Of a DNA stretch of 10,099 nt, positions 1 to 5,798 are shown piece after piece; position 1 is the stretch's first letter, and the number at the start of each line of letters is the position of its first letter. The stretch comes from an uncultured Clostridia bacterium (GTDB lineage Bacteria; Bacillota; Clostridia; Christensenellales; Aristaeellaceae). The position numbers were made by a program, and so were the translations under genes. The notes beneath the pieces are model-generated. The model was not told where the DNA came from and searched no databases. It saw nothing but the letters and a program-made list of their open reading frames with translations. The stretch lies in assembly GCA_934631055.1 (NCBI GenBank), contig CAKTXP010000080.1, forward strand, positions 1 to 10,099, given 5' to 3'.

Positions 1-1699
1 GAGTGGGAGTAGGCGTTGGGGTAGGAGTAGGCGTCGGAGTGGGAGTAGGTGTCGGGGTAGGCGTCGGAGTAGGAGTAGGAGTAGGTGTCGGGGTAGGCGT
101 CGGAGTAGGAGTAGGTGTCGGGGTAGGCGTCGGAGTAGGAGTAGGGGTAGGCGTCGCGGTCGGAGTAGGGGTAGGCGTCGGGGTAGGTGTCGGGGTAGGC
201 GTCGGGGTAGGTGTCGGGGTAGGCGTCGGAGTAGGTGTCGGAGTGGGAGTAGGTTCGACGGTAGGCGTCGGAGTCGGAATTGCTTCCCAGACTGCGTACA
301 GGATCATATCAAAATTGTGCATCGTATCCTGCTCAGTCACTTTTCTGCCGTTGATATACCAGCCGACGAACGTATATCCTTCGTGGGAAAGGATGGGCAG
401 ACCGACGAGCGCATCGCCGTCTTTGAAATACATGGGATTGCAGACGATATCCTTAAAAGCGGTGACGAAAGAAAGCTGGTAGAGCGGTTCAGGCGACGGC
501 GTGGGAACTTCTGTCGGAACAGGAGTAGGCGTCGCGGTCGGAGTAGGCGTAGGCGTCGCGGTTGGAGTAGGCGTAGGCGTCGCGGTCGGCGCAGGAGTAG
601 GCGTCGCGGTGGGCGCAGGAGTAGGCGTCGCGGTGGGCGCAGGAGTGGGCGTCGCCGTAGGCGCGGGCGTCGGGGTGGCTGTGGACTTGCCGCTCATGAT
701 AAAAACGATCCTTGCCGAGAAGATATTGCCGTTGCGCGGTTCGGTGGGATGGGGAACAGAAAGTCTAACAACACAATTCTCGCGTTCGCTGCCGCCTGTG
801 ACATCGAGCCGATAACCGCCGTTTGCGGTCTGCGTAACGAGAAAAGAAGCGCCGTTGTTGGACAGCGTTTCGCCCATGGATAGGGTGTGGGAAGAATAGG
901 CGGAGATTCCGGAAATAAAAAGGCTTGAGTTTACCGTCATATTGCCCATGGAAACGGGATTACCCAGCGCGTCGGCAGGCGTGATCTCGATGGAGATGGT
1001 ATCTCCGCTATCCAAATAGACGGGACTGGAAACCGATGATTCCAGCTGAGCGAATTTGCCACTTACATTCGGCGTGGGGGTCGGCACGGGCTCGGCTTTG
1101 GTGACGGTGACTTTGACGGTCGCTATTTTGTTATATTTGGAGCTGTTGGCGGTGGCTTTGGTCGCTTTGGCGTAGACGGTAAGCGTCGTTTCGCCAACAC
1201 CCGTGGCGGTCACAGTGCCGCTGCTCATGCCGACGGTAGCGATACTCTTATCGTTGGAATAGAAGCGGATGGCGTCGGTCGAGGTGCTTGGCGTAAGCGC
1301 CGCAGTCAAGTTGGCAGTCTCGCCGACTTTAAGAGCCAGCTCGTTCGGCGTGACCGAAATACTTTCTGCGCGCTGAAGCACTTTGAAAGTCTTGACCGCA
1401 ATAGCTTTGCCGGTTTCGGTGCTTTTTGCCGTGATCTTGACGGTGCCGGGGGCGACAGGCTTCATCTTGCCGGTCGTCTTGCCGATCGTGGCGACGTTTT
1501 TGTTGCTGGTGTACCATTTTACACGGGTGTTTGAGCCAGTTATCTTGAGCGAATAGGAATGTCCGGTGTAGACGGACGATGGCGCGGCAGCACCGCTTTT
1601 GAGTACGATCTTTGCGGCTGCGAGCGCGGACGCGGGGATCTGCATGAGCATGACGGCAAGCAGCATCAGGCAGAGCAGACGGGTACGGAGCGTTTTCAT
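1..1699 (-). CDS. Secreted surface protein with Big2-like repeats, an InlB-type repeat and Pro-Thr arrays (partial, 3' end outside window)
   Basis: The frame is open from ATG 1699 to the window edge (566 codons) with no stop or frameshift that I can find. AAGGAGGG at 1707-1714 lies 7 bases before the ATG. Residues 1-28 form a signal peptide (MKTLRTRLLCLMLLAVMLMQ, then a stretch ending ASALAA). Two Ig-like segments follow, about 29-107 and 108-205, with Big2 hallmarks such as VKWYTSNKNVATIGKTTGKM and IRFYSNDKSIATVG. Residues about 212-338 are a beta-rich-looking region I cannot name. About 340-397 is a repeated ATPTPAPT linker. About 406-474 resembles an InlB/Flg_new repeat (GYTFVGWYINGRKVTEQD then ILYAVWEA). 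From 475 on it is almost pure PT. Such proteins are typically exported and cell-wall associated or extracellular; the anchor, if any, lies outside the window. Target unknown. It is divergent from the csoR-like gene. Confidence 0.9.
   Translation of the reverse strand, partial: MKTLRTRLLCLMLLAVMLMQIPASALAAAKIVLKSGAAAPSSVYTGHSYSLKITGSNTRVKWYTSNKNVATIGKTTGKMKPVAPGTVKITAKSTETGKAIAVKTFKVLQRAESISVTPNELALKVGETANLTAALTPSTSTDAIRFYSNDKSIATVGMSSGTVTATGVGETTLTVYAKATKATANSSKYNKIATVKVTVTKAEPVPTPTPNVSGKFAQLESSVSSPVYLDSGDTISIEITPADALGNPVSMGNMTVNSSLFISGISAYSSHTLSMGETLSNNGASFLVTQTANGGYRLDVTGGSERENCVVRLSVPHPTEPRNGNIFSARIVFIMSGKSTATPTPAPTATPTPAPTATPTPAPTATPTPAPTATPTPTPTATPTPTPTATPTPVPTEVPTPSPEPLYQLSFVTAFKDIVCNPMYFKDGDALVGLPILSHEGYTFVGWYINGRKVTEQDTMHNFDMILYAVWEAIPTPTPTVEPTPTPTPTPTPTPTPTPTPTPTPTPTPTPTPTATPTPTPTPTPTPTPTPTPTPTPTPTPTPTPTPTPTPTPTPTPTPTPTPTPT
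2..279 (-). repeat. Hierarchical 6-base tandem array encoding Pro-Thr
   Basis: About 93 codons read almost entirely as alternating Thr and Pro on the minus strand, with single interruptions (Ala near 155-157, Glu-Val at 254-259). The basic period is 6 bases, nested in larger units: two exact tandem 30-base units at 81-110 and 111-140, a related 36-base unit at 45-80, and 24-base units at 184-207 and 208-231. All unit lengths are multiples of 6, so copy-number change keeps the frame. The plus strand is very G-rich (GG every 3 to 6 bases). The array continues beyond the window. Confidence 0.93.
525..685 (-). repeat. 24-base tandem repeat encoding ATPTPAPT linker
   Basis: The plus-strand string GTAGGCGTCGCGGT recurs at 525, 549, 573, 597 and 621, with a one-to-two-base variant at 645: six copies at exactly 24 bases. 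On the coding (minus) strand each unit gives eight residues, ATPTPAPT or ATPTPTPT. It forms a flexible, probably extended linker between the middle domain and the InlB-type repeat. Six copies with few differences suggest recent expansion by slippage. Confidence 0.9.
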
Positions 1700-1736
1700 A
1701 AGGATACCCTCCTTATTCATATTCTTTGATAAGTGA

Positions 1737-1765
1737 ATCATAGCATAAAGAAAAAAGCAATACAA
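1737..1765 (-). promoter_or_regulatory. Promoter of the surface-protein gene
   Basis: On the minus strand TTGTAT (1760-1765) and TATGAT (1737-1742) are separated by exactly 17 bases. TGC directly before TATGAT makes an extended -10. The predicted start of transcription is near 1730, giving a short leader of about 30 bases before the AAGGAGGG site. The -35 is non-consensus at its end, which fits a promoter helped by an activator. Confidence 0.72.
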
Positions 1766-1769
1766 TCCA

Positions 1770-1800
1770 TCCTGCACGAACGACGATTTTCCTGCACGAA
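1770..1800. promoter_or_regulatory. Pair of 11-base direct repeats between the divergent promoters
   Basis: TCCTGCACGAA occurs exactly at 1770-1780 and 1790-1800, so the two copies are 20 bases apart, about two helical turns. They fill the space between the -35 of the minus-strand promoter (1765) and the -35 of the csoR promoter (1810). Relative to the minus-strand start near 1730 they are centred around -45 and -65, a usual position for an activator dimer. The binding protein cannot be identified from the window. Confidence 0.6.
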
Positions 1801-1809
1801 AAGCAGCGC

Positions 1810-1838
1810 TTGACAAACCGAGGCGTGCGGGCTACAAT
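1810..1838 (+). promoter_or_regulatory. Consensus promoter of the csoR-like gene
   Basis: TTGACA (1810-1815) and TACAAT (1833-1838) are 17 bases apart. Transcription would start near 1845, about 30 bases before the ATG at 1875. A short inverted repeat, CATCC and GGATG (1839-1843 and 1851-1855), straddles the expected start point and is a possible operator, although the arms are only 5 bases. Confidence 0.8.
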
Positions 1839-1874
1839 CATCCTGTATATGGATGTGCGCGATGGAGGCAGAAT

Positions 1875-2150
1875 ATGAAGCAATGTATGGACTCGGAAAA
1901 CCTGCACCGCAGGCTCAAGAAGATCATTGGGCAGGTTCAGGCGATCGACCGGATGATCGACGAGGACGTCCCCTGCGAGGATATCCTATCGCAGATCAAC
2001 GCCGCGAAATCCGCGCTGCACGGGTGCGGCAAAGTCGTGCTGGAGGGACACATCAAGCACTGTGTCCGCGACGGCATCGAACACGGCGATGCGGACAAGA
2101 CGATCGAGAATTTCACGAAGGCGGTCGAGCGGTTCTCGAACATGGGGTGA
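1875..2150 (+). CDS. csoR: CsoR/RcnR-family metal-sensing transcriptional repressor, probably copper(I)
   Basis: 91 residues, the usual length for this all-helical DUF156 family that binds DNA as a tetramer. The N-terminal helix carries the family signature LHRRLKKIIGQVQAIDRMID (residues 10-29). The metal ligands expected for a Cu(I) sensor are present with the right spacing: Cys34, His59 and Cys63 (25 and 4 residues apart, as in Cys36-His61-Cys65 of the Mycobacterium protein). The His makes a persulfide sensor of the CstR type less likely, and the second Cys argues against FrmR. GGAGG at 1864-1868 is 6 bases before ATG 1875, which decides against the overlapping frame starting at 1853. Without metal the family represses and metal releases it; classical targets are copA/copZ exporters, none of which are in the window. 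It may control itself or the divergent gene (inference). Confidence 0.9.
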   Translation: MKQCMDSENLHRRLKKIIGQVQAIDRMIDEDVPCEDILSQINAAKSALHGCGKVVLEGHIKHCVRDGIEHGDADKTIENFTKAVERFSNMG

Positions 2151-2236
2151 AGGGACGGGTGGGACTCTGTCCCACACCCTGCCAAGAACCTGAGGTTCTT
2201 GGATTTCCCACTTCCTTTATCACTGCGTGATAAAGG
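2151..2236 (+). repeat. Mosaic palindrome element, copy 1 (A-B-C), abutting the csoR stop
   Basis: The element starts on the base after the stop codon. Hairpin A is 2159-2175 (GTGGGAC, loop TCT, GTCCCAC). Hairpin B is 2182-2202 (CCAAGAACCT, G, AGGTTCTTGG). Hairpin C is 2214-2236 (CCTTTATCAC, loop TGC, GTGATAAAGG). B and C are joined by ATTTCCCACTT, which recurs in copies at 4851-4861 (inverted) and 8766-8776. No U-tract follows A or B, so it is not a standard intrinsic terminator. Confidence 0.85.
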
Positions 2237-2375
2237 GCTGAAATCATTTTGAAGCATCTATAATTAAGCAAAAACAAATTTTGCGCAAAAAAGCGGACGC
2301 GCCCGTTTCACGAATAGTCGTTTTTGTAGGAATTTGTGCAAATTTCAGGATTTGCTCATTTACTGTATACGAAAT

Positions 2376-2413
2376 AAACCCAGCCTGTTACGTTTAACAA
2401 GCTGGGTTTTATT
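2376..2413. terminator. Intrinsic terminator between convergent genes
   Basis: AAACCCAGC (2376-2384) pairs with GCTGGGTTT (2401-2409), and an inner TGTTA/TAACA stem (2386-2390 and 2395-2399) extends it past one mismatch to a CGTT loop. It is followed by TTTTATT on the plus strand. On the minus strand the stem is followed by TTTATTTC, so it can probably stop transcripts from both sides: the csoR transcript and the ATP-grasp transcript. The 140 bases before it (2237-2375) are AT-rich and hold no gene I can support. Confidence 0.85.
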
Positions 2414-2435
2414 GTGCGTATATAGTTTTACTGCC

Positions 2436-2523
2436 CATTTATCACGAAGTGATAAATGTAGTGGAAGGTCAAGGGAACTCAGTTCCCTTGTGGGGATTGG
2501 GGCAAAGCCCCAAACGTACCCCC
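2436..2523 (-). repeat. Mosaic palindrome element, copy 2 (A-B-C), abutting the ATP-grasp stop
   Basis: Read from the stop codon of the minus-strand gene outward, the order is A, B, C. A is 2497-2513 (TTGGGGC, loop AAA, GCCCCAA). B is 2470-2490 (CAAGGGAAC, TCA, GTTCCCTTG). C is 2436-2458 (CATTTATCAC, loop GAA, GTGATAAATG). The stop TAA at 2524-2526 borders the element directly. C matches the C arm of copy 1 except for its loop and outermost pairs. Confidence 0.87.
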
Positions 2524-3720
2524 TTACTTCACAGCCAAAAGGTCGCGGTAGTACTGCGCTTTCTCGTCTTCCGTGCGCAGGTTTGCCAAGTACATCATGT
2601 CCGCCATCGCGCCGGAGAGCGCTTTCGGAATGCGCTGCACCATCTTGATGCGGTCGCCGTACTTCGCCATGATCGCCGCATGATCCATCACGAAAGCTTT
2701 GCCGTCGCGGCGTCCGCAGTAGCAGCAGTAGAAATGCTCGCGCCCTTCATTGCTCAGCGTGCTGCGGTCGTAGGCGACCATGTCCGCCCAGATCTTGTAA
2801 ACGTCGGTCGAGTTGGCAAAGTTGAACATGTCCGCGCTGAATCCGCCGGATGGACGCATGTTGACCTCAAGCCCCAGAATGTCGCCCTTCTTTCCAAGCG
2901 CCGGCTGATCCTCGTTGAGGACGAAGAACTCCAAATGGACGAAACGGCTCTTTACGCCGAACGCTGCGACCGTGCGGCGGCCGATCTCGCGCATGGCGTC
3001 CGGAAGCTGCTTTTCGATATAGTAGCAGGAATTGCCGTTCGTGTTCACGATATCCATGATGGAATCCATCGTCACGTTGCCGGTCTCAAACAGCGGCTCG
3101 CCCTTGGAATTGATGACCGCGTCATAGGTGTGAACCGTGCCGTTGACGTATTCCTCCATGATGTAGAGCGTGTCGTCCTTGGTCGCGAAGAAATAATTCA
3201 GCTCGTCGTCGTTTTTGAGCTTGTAGGTATGGGACGCGCCCACGCCGTTATCCGGCTTGACGATGACCGGATAGCCAACGTCGGCGATGAAATCCTTGCA
3301 GCCGGTGTAATCGCGAACCAGATGCCACCGCGCCGTCTTGATGCCCGCCTTGGCGTAATACGCCTTCATTGCGGACTTGTACTTGACGGGCTGCATATCG
3401 ATCGTCTTGAAGCCGGTCTCGATATTAAAGGCGGTGCGCAGGGCGGCGTCGCGCTCCAGCCAATACTCGTTGTTGCTCTCCAGCCAGTCGATCTTGCCGT
3501 GCTTATAGGTCAGGAAAGCGACGGCGCGAAATACCTCGTCGTAGTTTTCCAGAGAGGAGACCTTATAATATTCGTTCAGCGAGCCGCGCAGCTCAGGCAT
3601 GAGCTGGTCATACGGGCAGTCGCCGATGCCCAGAACGTTCATGCCGTTCTTTTTCAGTTCGGCGCAGAATTTCCAGTAGTTCGTCGGAAAGTTCGGGGAG
3701 ATAAAGATGAAGTTTTTCAT
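2524..3720 (-). CDS. ATP-grasp superfamily carboxylate-amine ligase, substrate unknown
   Basis: 398 residues. An N-terminal pre-ATP-grasp fold (FIFISPNFPTNYWKFCAELK, residues 4-23) precedes an ATP-grasp domain. GYPVIVKPDNGVGA (149-162) is the nucleotide-binding lysine and flexible loop, and MEEYVNG (188-194) is the next strand with acidic residues. VHLEFFV (261-267) and GLEVNMRPSGGF (283-294) supply the Mg ligands expected in the family (Glu264, Glu285, Asn287) and the Arg that contacts phosphate (Arg289). The family joins a carboxylate to an amine or thiol through an acyl-phosphate at ATP cost. The C-terminal part (331-398) has a Cys-rich YCCYCG segment I do not recognise. AAGGAG at 3728-3733 lies 7 bases before the ATG. 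Two esterase genes precede it on the same strand, which suggests a shared pathway (inference). Carbamoyl-phosphate synthase annotation would be wrong for this length. Confidence 0.88.
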   Translation of the reverse strand: MKNFIFISPNFPTNYWKFCAELKKNGMNVLGIGDCPYDQLMPELRGSLNEYYKVSSLENYDEVFRAVAFLTYKHGKIDWLESNNEYWLERDAALRTAFNIETGFKTIDMQPVKYKSAMKAYYAKAGIKTARWHLVRDYTGCKDFIADVGYPVIVKPDNGVGASHTYKLKNDDELNYFFATKDDTLYIMEEYVNGTVHTYDAVINSKGEPLFETGNVTMDSIMDIVNTNGNSCYYIEKQLPDAMREIGRRTVAAFGVKSRFVHLEFFVLNEDQPALGKKGDILGLEVNMRPSGGFSADMFNFANSTDVYKIWADMVAYDRSTLSNEGREHFYCCYCGRRDGKAFVMDHAAIMAKYGDRIKMVQRIPKALSGAMADMMYLANLRTEDEKAQYYRDLLAVK

Positions 3721-3744
3721 GGAGATGCTCCTTTATGGTTTCGT

Positions 3745-3841
3745 ACCTGCGGGTACGACCAAAGGGCTTTCCGAACGTTTACGGCGTCTGTTTGACGCAT
3801 CGCCCTTTGGAAACCTTCGGTCGCAACGAACGCAGGTTTTT
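3745..3841 (-). repeat. Nested stem-loop (module F) in the ATP-grasp leader
   Basis: The core, 3759-3810, has arms CCAAAGGGC (3759-3767) and GCCCTTTGG (3802-3810) with an inner GCGTC/GACGC stem around TGTTT. Outer pairs CGACC/GGTCG and ACCTGCG/CGCAGGT extend it to about 3745-3838. The 52-base core returns in inverted orientation at 8896-8947 with 49 of 52 bases the same. It ends 38 bases before the ATP-grasp ATG and so is probably transcribed with that gene. Confidence 0.75.
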
Positions 3842-3868
3842 AGATAAATAGAGTGTTTTTTTCTTTTA

Positions 3869-3946
3869 GCTATCGCAGAGCGATAGCGTAGTGGAAGGTG
3901 CAGGGAACTCAGTTCCCTGCCGGGAGTTTGAGGGTGGAACCCTCAA
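3869..3946 (-). repeat. Mosaic palindrome element, copy 3, overlapping the first esterase stop codon
   Basis: A is 3928-3946 (TTGAGGGT, loop GGA, ACCCTCAA). B is 3900-3920 (GCAGGGAAC, TCA, GTTCCCTGC). C is 3869-3887 (GCTATCGC, loop AGA, GCGATAGC). The linker between B and C is the same TAGTGGAAGGT as in copy 2. The stop codon of the neighbouring gene (3943-3945) is part of the outer arm of A, so the element supplies the end of the reading frame. Confidence 0.87.
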
Positions 3947-4701
3947 CGTTTCCCCATCAAAAACGGCAGATAGTACGCGACCTGCTTGTACCACCAGTCC
4001 CAGTCGTGCGCGACGTCGTAGCCCCAGAAGTCCACCCAGGCGTGGATGCCCTTCTCGCGCAGGACGCCTTCCAGCCGCGCCGTGCTTTCCTTGAGTACGT
4101 CCTCCCACGCGCCCTGACCGACGCAGAAGATGATCCTGCGTTCGTTGTACATCTGGATGTACGGGTGATCCGACGGCATGCCGGATAGATAGTGGTACGG
4201 CGAGTTCTGATAGACGAGATCGTCCATGTATCCGCCGAAGGAATCAAACGAATCATATACGCCGGACAGCGCCAGCACGCTGTCGAACAGATCCGGACGG
4301 CGGAAGAAGAGGTTCGCCGCGTGCATCGCGCCCATCGAACAGCCAAACGGCATGATCGGCATCTGGCGCCAGTTGCGTTCGCCCGCCAGATGATGGATCT
4401 GCGGCACGATCTCATCGACGATATAATGGAACCAGCGCTCGTGCTGCTCGATGCGCCAGCGCGGGTCGCCGTCCTTATTCGCCCAAGTCTCGTTGTCGAT
4501 GGTGTCGATAGAGAACACCATGATCTCGCCAGCGTCGATGTATGGGCGGAAAACGTCGTCCATATGGAAGTTCTCAAAGTCGAAGAAGCGCCCCGCCTGA
4601 CAGGGGATGAACAGAACGGGTTTGCCGCGATGACCATAGACCTTGAATTCCATATCACGGTTCAGATTATACGAATAATTTTTGAAGTAGCGGACTTCCA
4701 T
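3943..4701 (-). CDS. Esterase D/antigen 85-like (PF00756-type) alpha/beta hydrolase
   Basis: 252 residues from ATG 4701. I prefer this over the GTG at 4708-4710 because the AAAGGAG ribosome site covers about 4710-4716, overlapping that GTG and sitting 8 bases before the ATG. The fold opens with VYGHRGKPVLFIPCQAGRFF (21-40). The nucleophile elbow is GCSMG (120-124) with Ser122, followed by MHAAN. His232 in DVAHDWDWW is the likely catalytic histidine, and the acid is probably Asp201 in GAWED. No signal peptide, so cytoplasmic. The family hydrolyses esters or thioesters, including S-formylglutathione in some members; the substrate here is unknown. It is second in the esterase-esterase-ATP-grasp group. 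The last two codons (AAA CGT) and the TGA come from the edge of the repeat element. Confidence 0.85.
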   Translation of the reverse strand: MEVRYFKNYSYNLNRDMEFKVYGHRGKPVLFIPCQAGRFFDFENFHMDDVFRPYIDAGEIMVFSIDTIDNETWANKDGDPRWRIEQHERWFHYIVDEIVPQIHHLAGERNWRQMPIMPFGCSMGAMHAANLFFRRPDLFDSVLALSGVYDSFDSFGGYMDDLVYQNSPYHYLSGMPSDHPYIQMYNERRIIFCVGQGAWEDVLKESTARLEGVLREKGIHAWVDFWGYDVAHDWDWWYKQVAYYLPFLMGKR

Positions 4702-4725
4702 GAGCGACACTCCTTTGTTTTTTAG

Positions 4726-4813
4726 CTAAGGGAAACGTTGAGGGCGCTGCCCTCAAACACCCGACAGGAACCTGAGGTTCCTGTACCTCCCGTTTCGCTT
4801 CGCGCAGGTTTTA
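4726..4813 (+). repeat. Mosaic palindrome element, copy 4 (A-B plus variant C)
   Basis: A is 4738-4756 (TTGAGGGC, loop GCT, GCCCTCAA). B is 4764-4784 (ACAGGAACCT, G, AGGTTCCTGT). Hairpin C is replaced by a shorter TTCGCTTCGCGCAGG tail (4795-4809) followed by TTTTAATCAT; nearly the same tail is found at 9856-9880. Its A end faces the start of the esterase at 4701, whereas most copies face a stop codon. It forms an outward-facing pair with copy 5. Confidence 0.82.
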
Positions 4814-4827
4814 ATCATGATTTATAT

Positions 4828-5004
4828 CATGGATTGCTTTGCAATCCATGAAGTGGGAAATCCAAGAACCTCAGGTGCTTGGCGGGATTGGAATCACGCG
4901 CCCGCTGTGCGGGATTTAGCGTGATGAAAATCGGAAATCGCAAGAAACACTTGTGTTTCTATGCGAGTTTCCCGGATGTTTGGGGCAAAGTCCCAACGTC
5001 TCCA
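4828..5004 (-). repeat. Mosaic palindrome element, copy 5, long form (A-E-D-B-C)
   Basis: Read from the stop codon of the minus-strand esterase at 5005: A 4980-4996, then a 43-base hairpin E (4932-4974; GAAACAC/GTGTTTC core with TCGCA/TGCGA outer arms), then a 33-base hairpin D (4893-4925; ATCACGC/GCGTGAT outside CCCGC/GCGGG), then B 4862-4882 (one mismatch), then C 4828-4850 (CATGGATTGC, TTT, GCAATCCATG). The tract 4862-4996 reappears inverted at 9712-9846 with five differences. Confidence 0.88.
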
Positions 5005-5760
5005 TCAGAACCCCAGACACTTCATAAAGACCGGAATCTGCCGCTCCCAGGAGGCTTCGCAGTGCGAGCCGCCGGGCGCGATGCGGAAGGTCAGGTCAAC
5101 TCCTTTTTTCAGCAGCGCCGTTGTGCAGGAGGTCAGCGCGGAGAGATTTGCCGCATGGTTCGCCATCTCTTCTCCGCCGTAATCCATGTAGATAAGCGTG
5201 TCCGGAGAAATGTCCGCCTGATTGATGATGCGGCGTATCTTGCCCGCGCCCAGCCACAGGCTCGGAGAAAGACAGGCGGCTTTGCCGAATGTGCTGTTGA
5301 ACGCGGTCGCCGCGTACAGGCTCATCAGCCCGCCCATCGACGAACCGCCGATAAGCGTGTTATCCCGATCCGGCAGGGTGCGGACGTTCGCGTCGATCAT
5401 CGGTTTGAACGACTTGACGAACCAGTTCATCGTCGCGCGCCCGCGCCCGTGGATGACGCCCAGATTCGGGTCCTCGCAGGTGAAGGGACAGTATTCTTCC
5501 AGACGGTTGTTGCCGATGGAATTGCACTCGACAGCCGCGACGATGAGCGGCGTCTGCGTTTCATCCAGATAGCGCGCCATGCCCCAGGATTTACCGTAGG
5601 TCGCGTCCTCGTCGAAAAAAACATTGTGTCCGTCGAACATGTACATGACCGGAAAACGCCTGTCCGGCTGCTCGTCATAGCCCGCAGGCAGGTACAGATA
5701 TGCGCGGCGGCTCAGCTCCGGACTGAGCTTCGGAATATGAAGATCCCATTTATAGACCAC
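5005..5760 (-). CDS. PF00756-type putative esterase (alpha/beta hydrolase)
   Basis: 251 residues, starting at GTG 5760 with GGAGG at 5769-5773, 8 bases upstream; no ATG nearby fits a ribosome site. The N-terminus RRAYLYLPAGYDEQPDRRFP (18-37) and MYMFDGHNVFFDE (39-51) are typical of the family. The nucleophile is Ser141 in GGSSMGG (138-144), the likely acid lies in YMDYGGEE (191-198), and His233 in GGSHCEASW is the catalytic base. No signal peptide. Members include acyl-ester, enterochelin and S-formylglutathione esterases; this one resembles the short single-domain cytoplasmic type and its substrate is unknown. It is the first gene after the promoter at 5799-5827. The downstream esterase (3943-4701) has the same fold but shows little sequence similarity by eye, so this is not a recent duplication. 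Confidence 0.87.
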   Translation of the reverse strand: MVYKWDLHIPKLSPELSRRAYLYLPAGYDEQPDRRFPVMYMFDGHNVFFDEDATYGKSWGMARYLDETQTPLIVAAVECNSIGNNRLEEYCPFTCEDPNLGVIHGRGRATMNWFVKSFKPMIDANVRTLPDRDNTLIGGSSMGGLMSLYAATAFNSTFGKAACLSPSLWLGAGKIRRIINQADISPDTLIYMDYGGEEMANHAANLSALTSCTTALLKKGVDLTFRIAPGGSHCEASWERQIPVFMKCLGF

Positions 5761-5798
5761 GGGAAAAGCCTCCCCAGAATGAACTTTTGGATGGTTTA

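Noticed and set aside
3..482. Plus-strand reading frame of 159 codons with a Gly-Val repeat
   Set aside because: It is the antisense shadow of the Pro-Thr array. The minus strand continues as one frame from a signal peptide with a good ribosome site, while this frame starts at a GTG inside the repeat and has no such signals.
2159..2202. Hairpins A and B as ordinary intrinsic terminators
   Set aside because: None of the A or B stems is followed by a run of T in the transcript direction, unlike the true terminator at 2376-2413.
1853..2230. Plus-strand frame of 125 codons overlapping csoR
   Set aside because: Wrong frame over a clear CsoR protein; its start has no ribosome site, and it ends inside a repeat element.
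2449..3795. Plus-strand open frame of 448 codons
   Set aside because: Antisense to the ATP-grasp gene, starts inside hairpin C of a repeat element, and has no recognisable motif or ribosome site.
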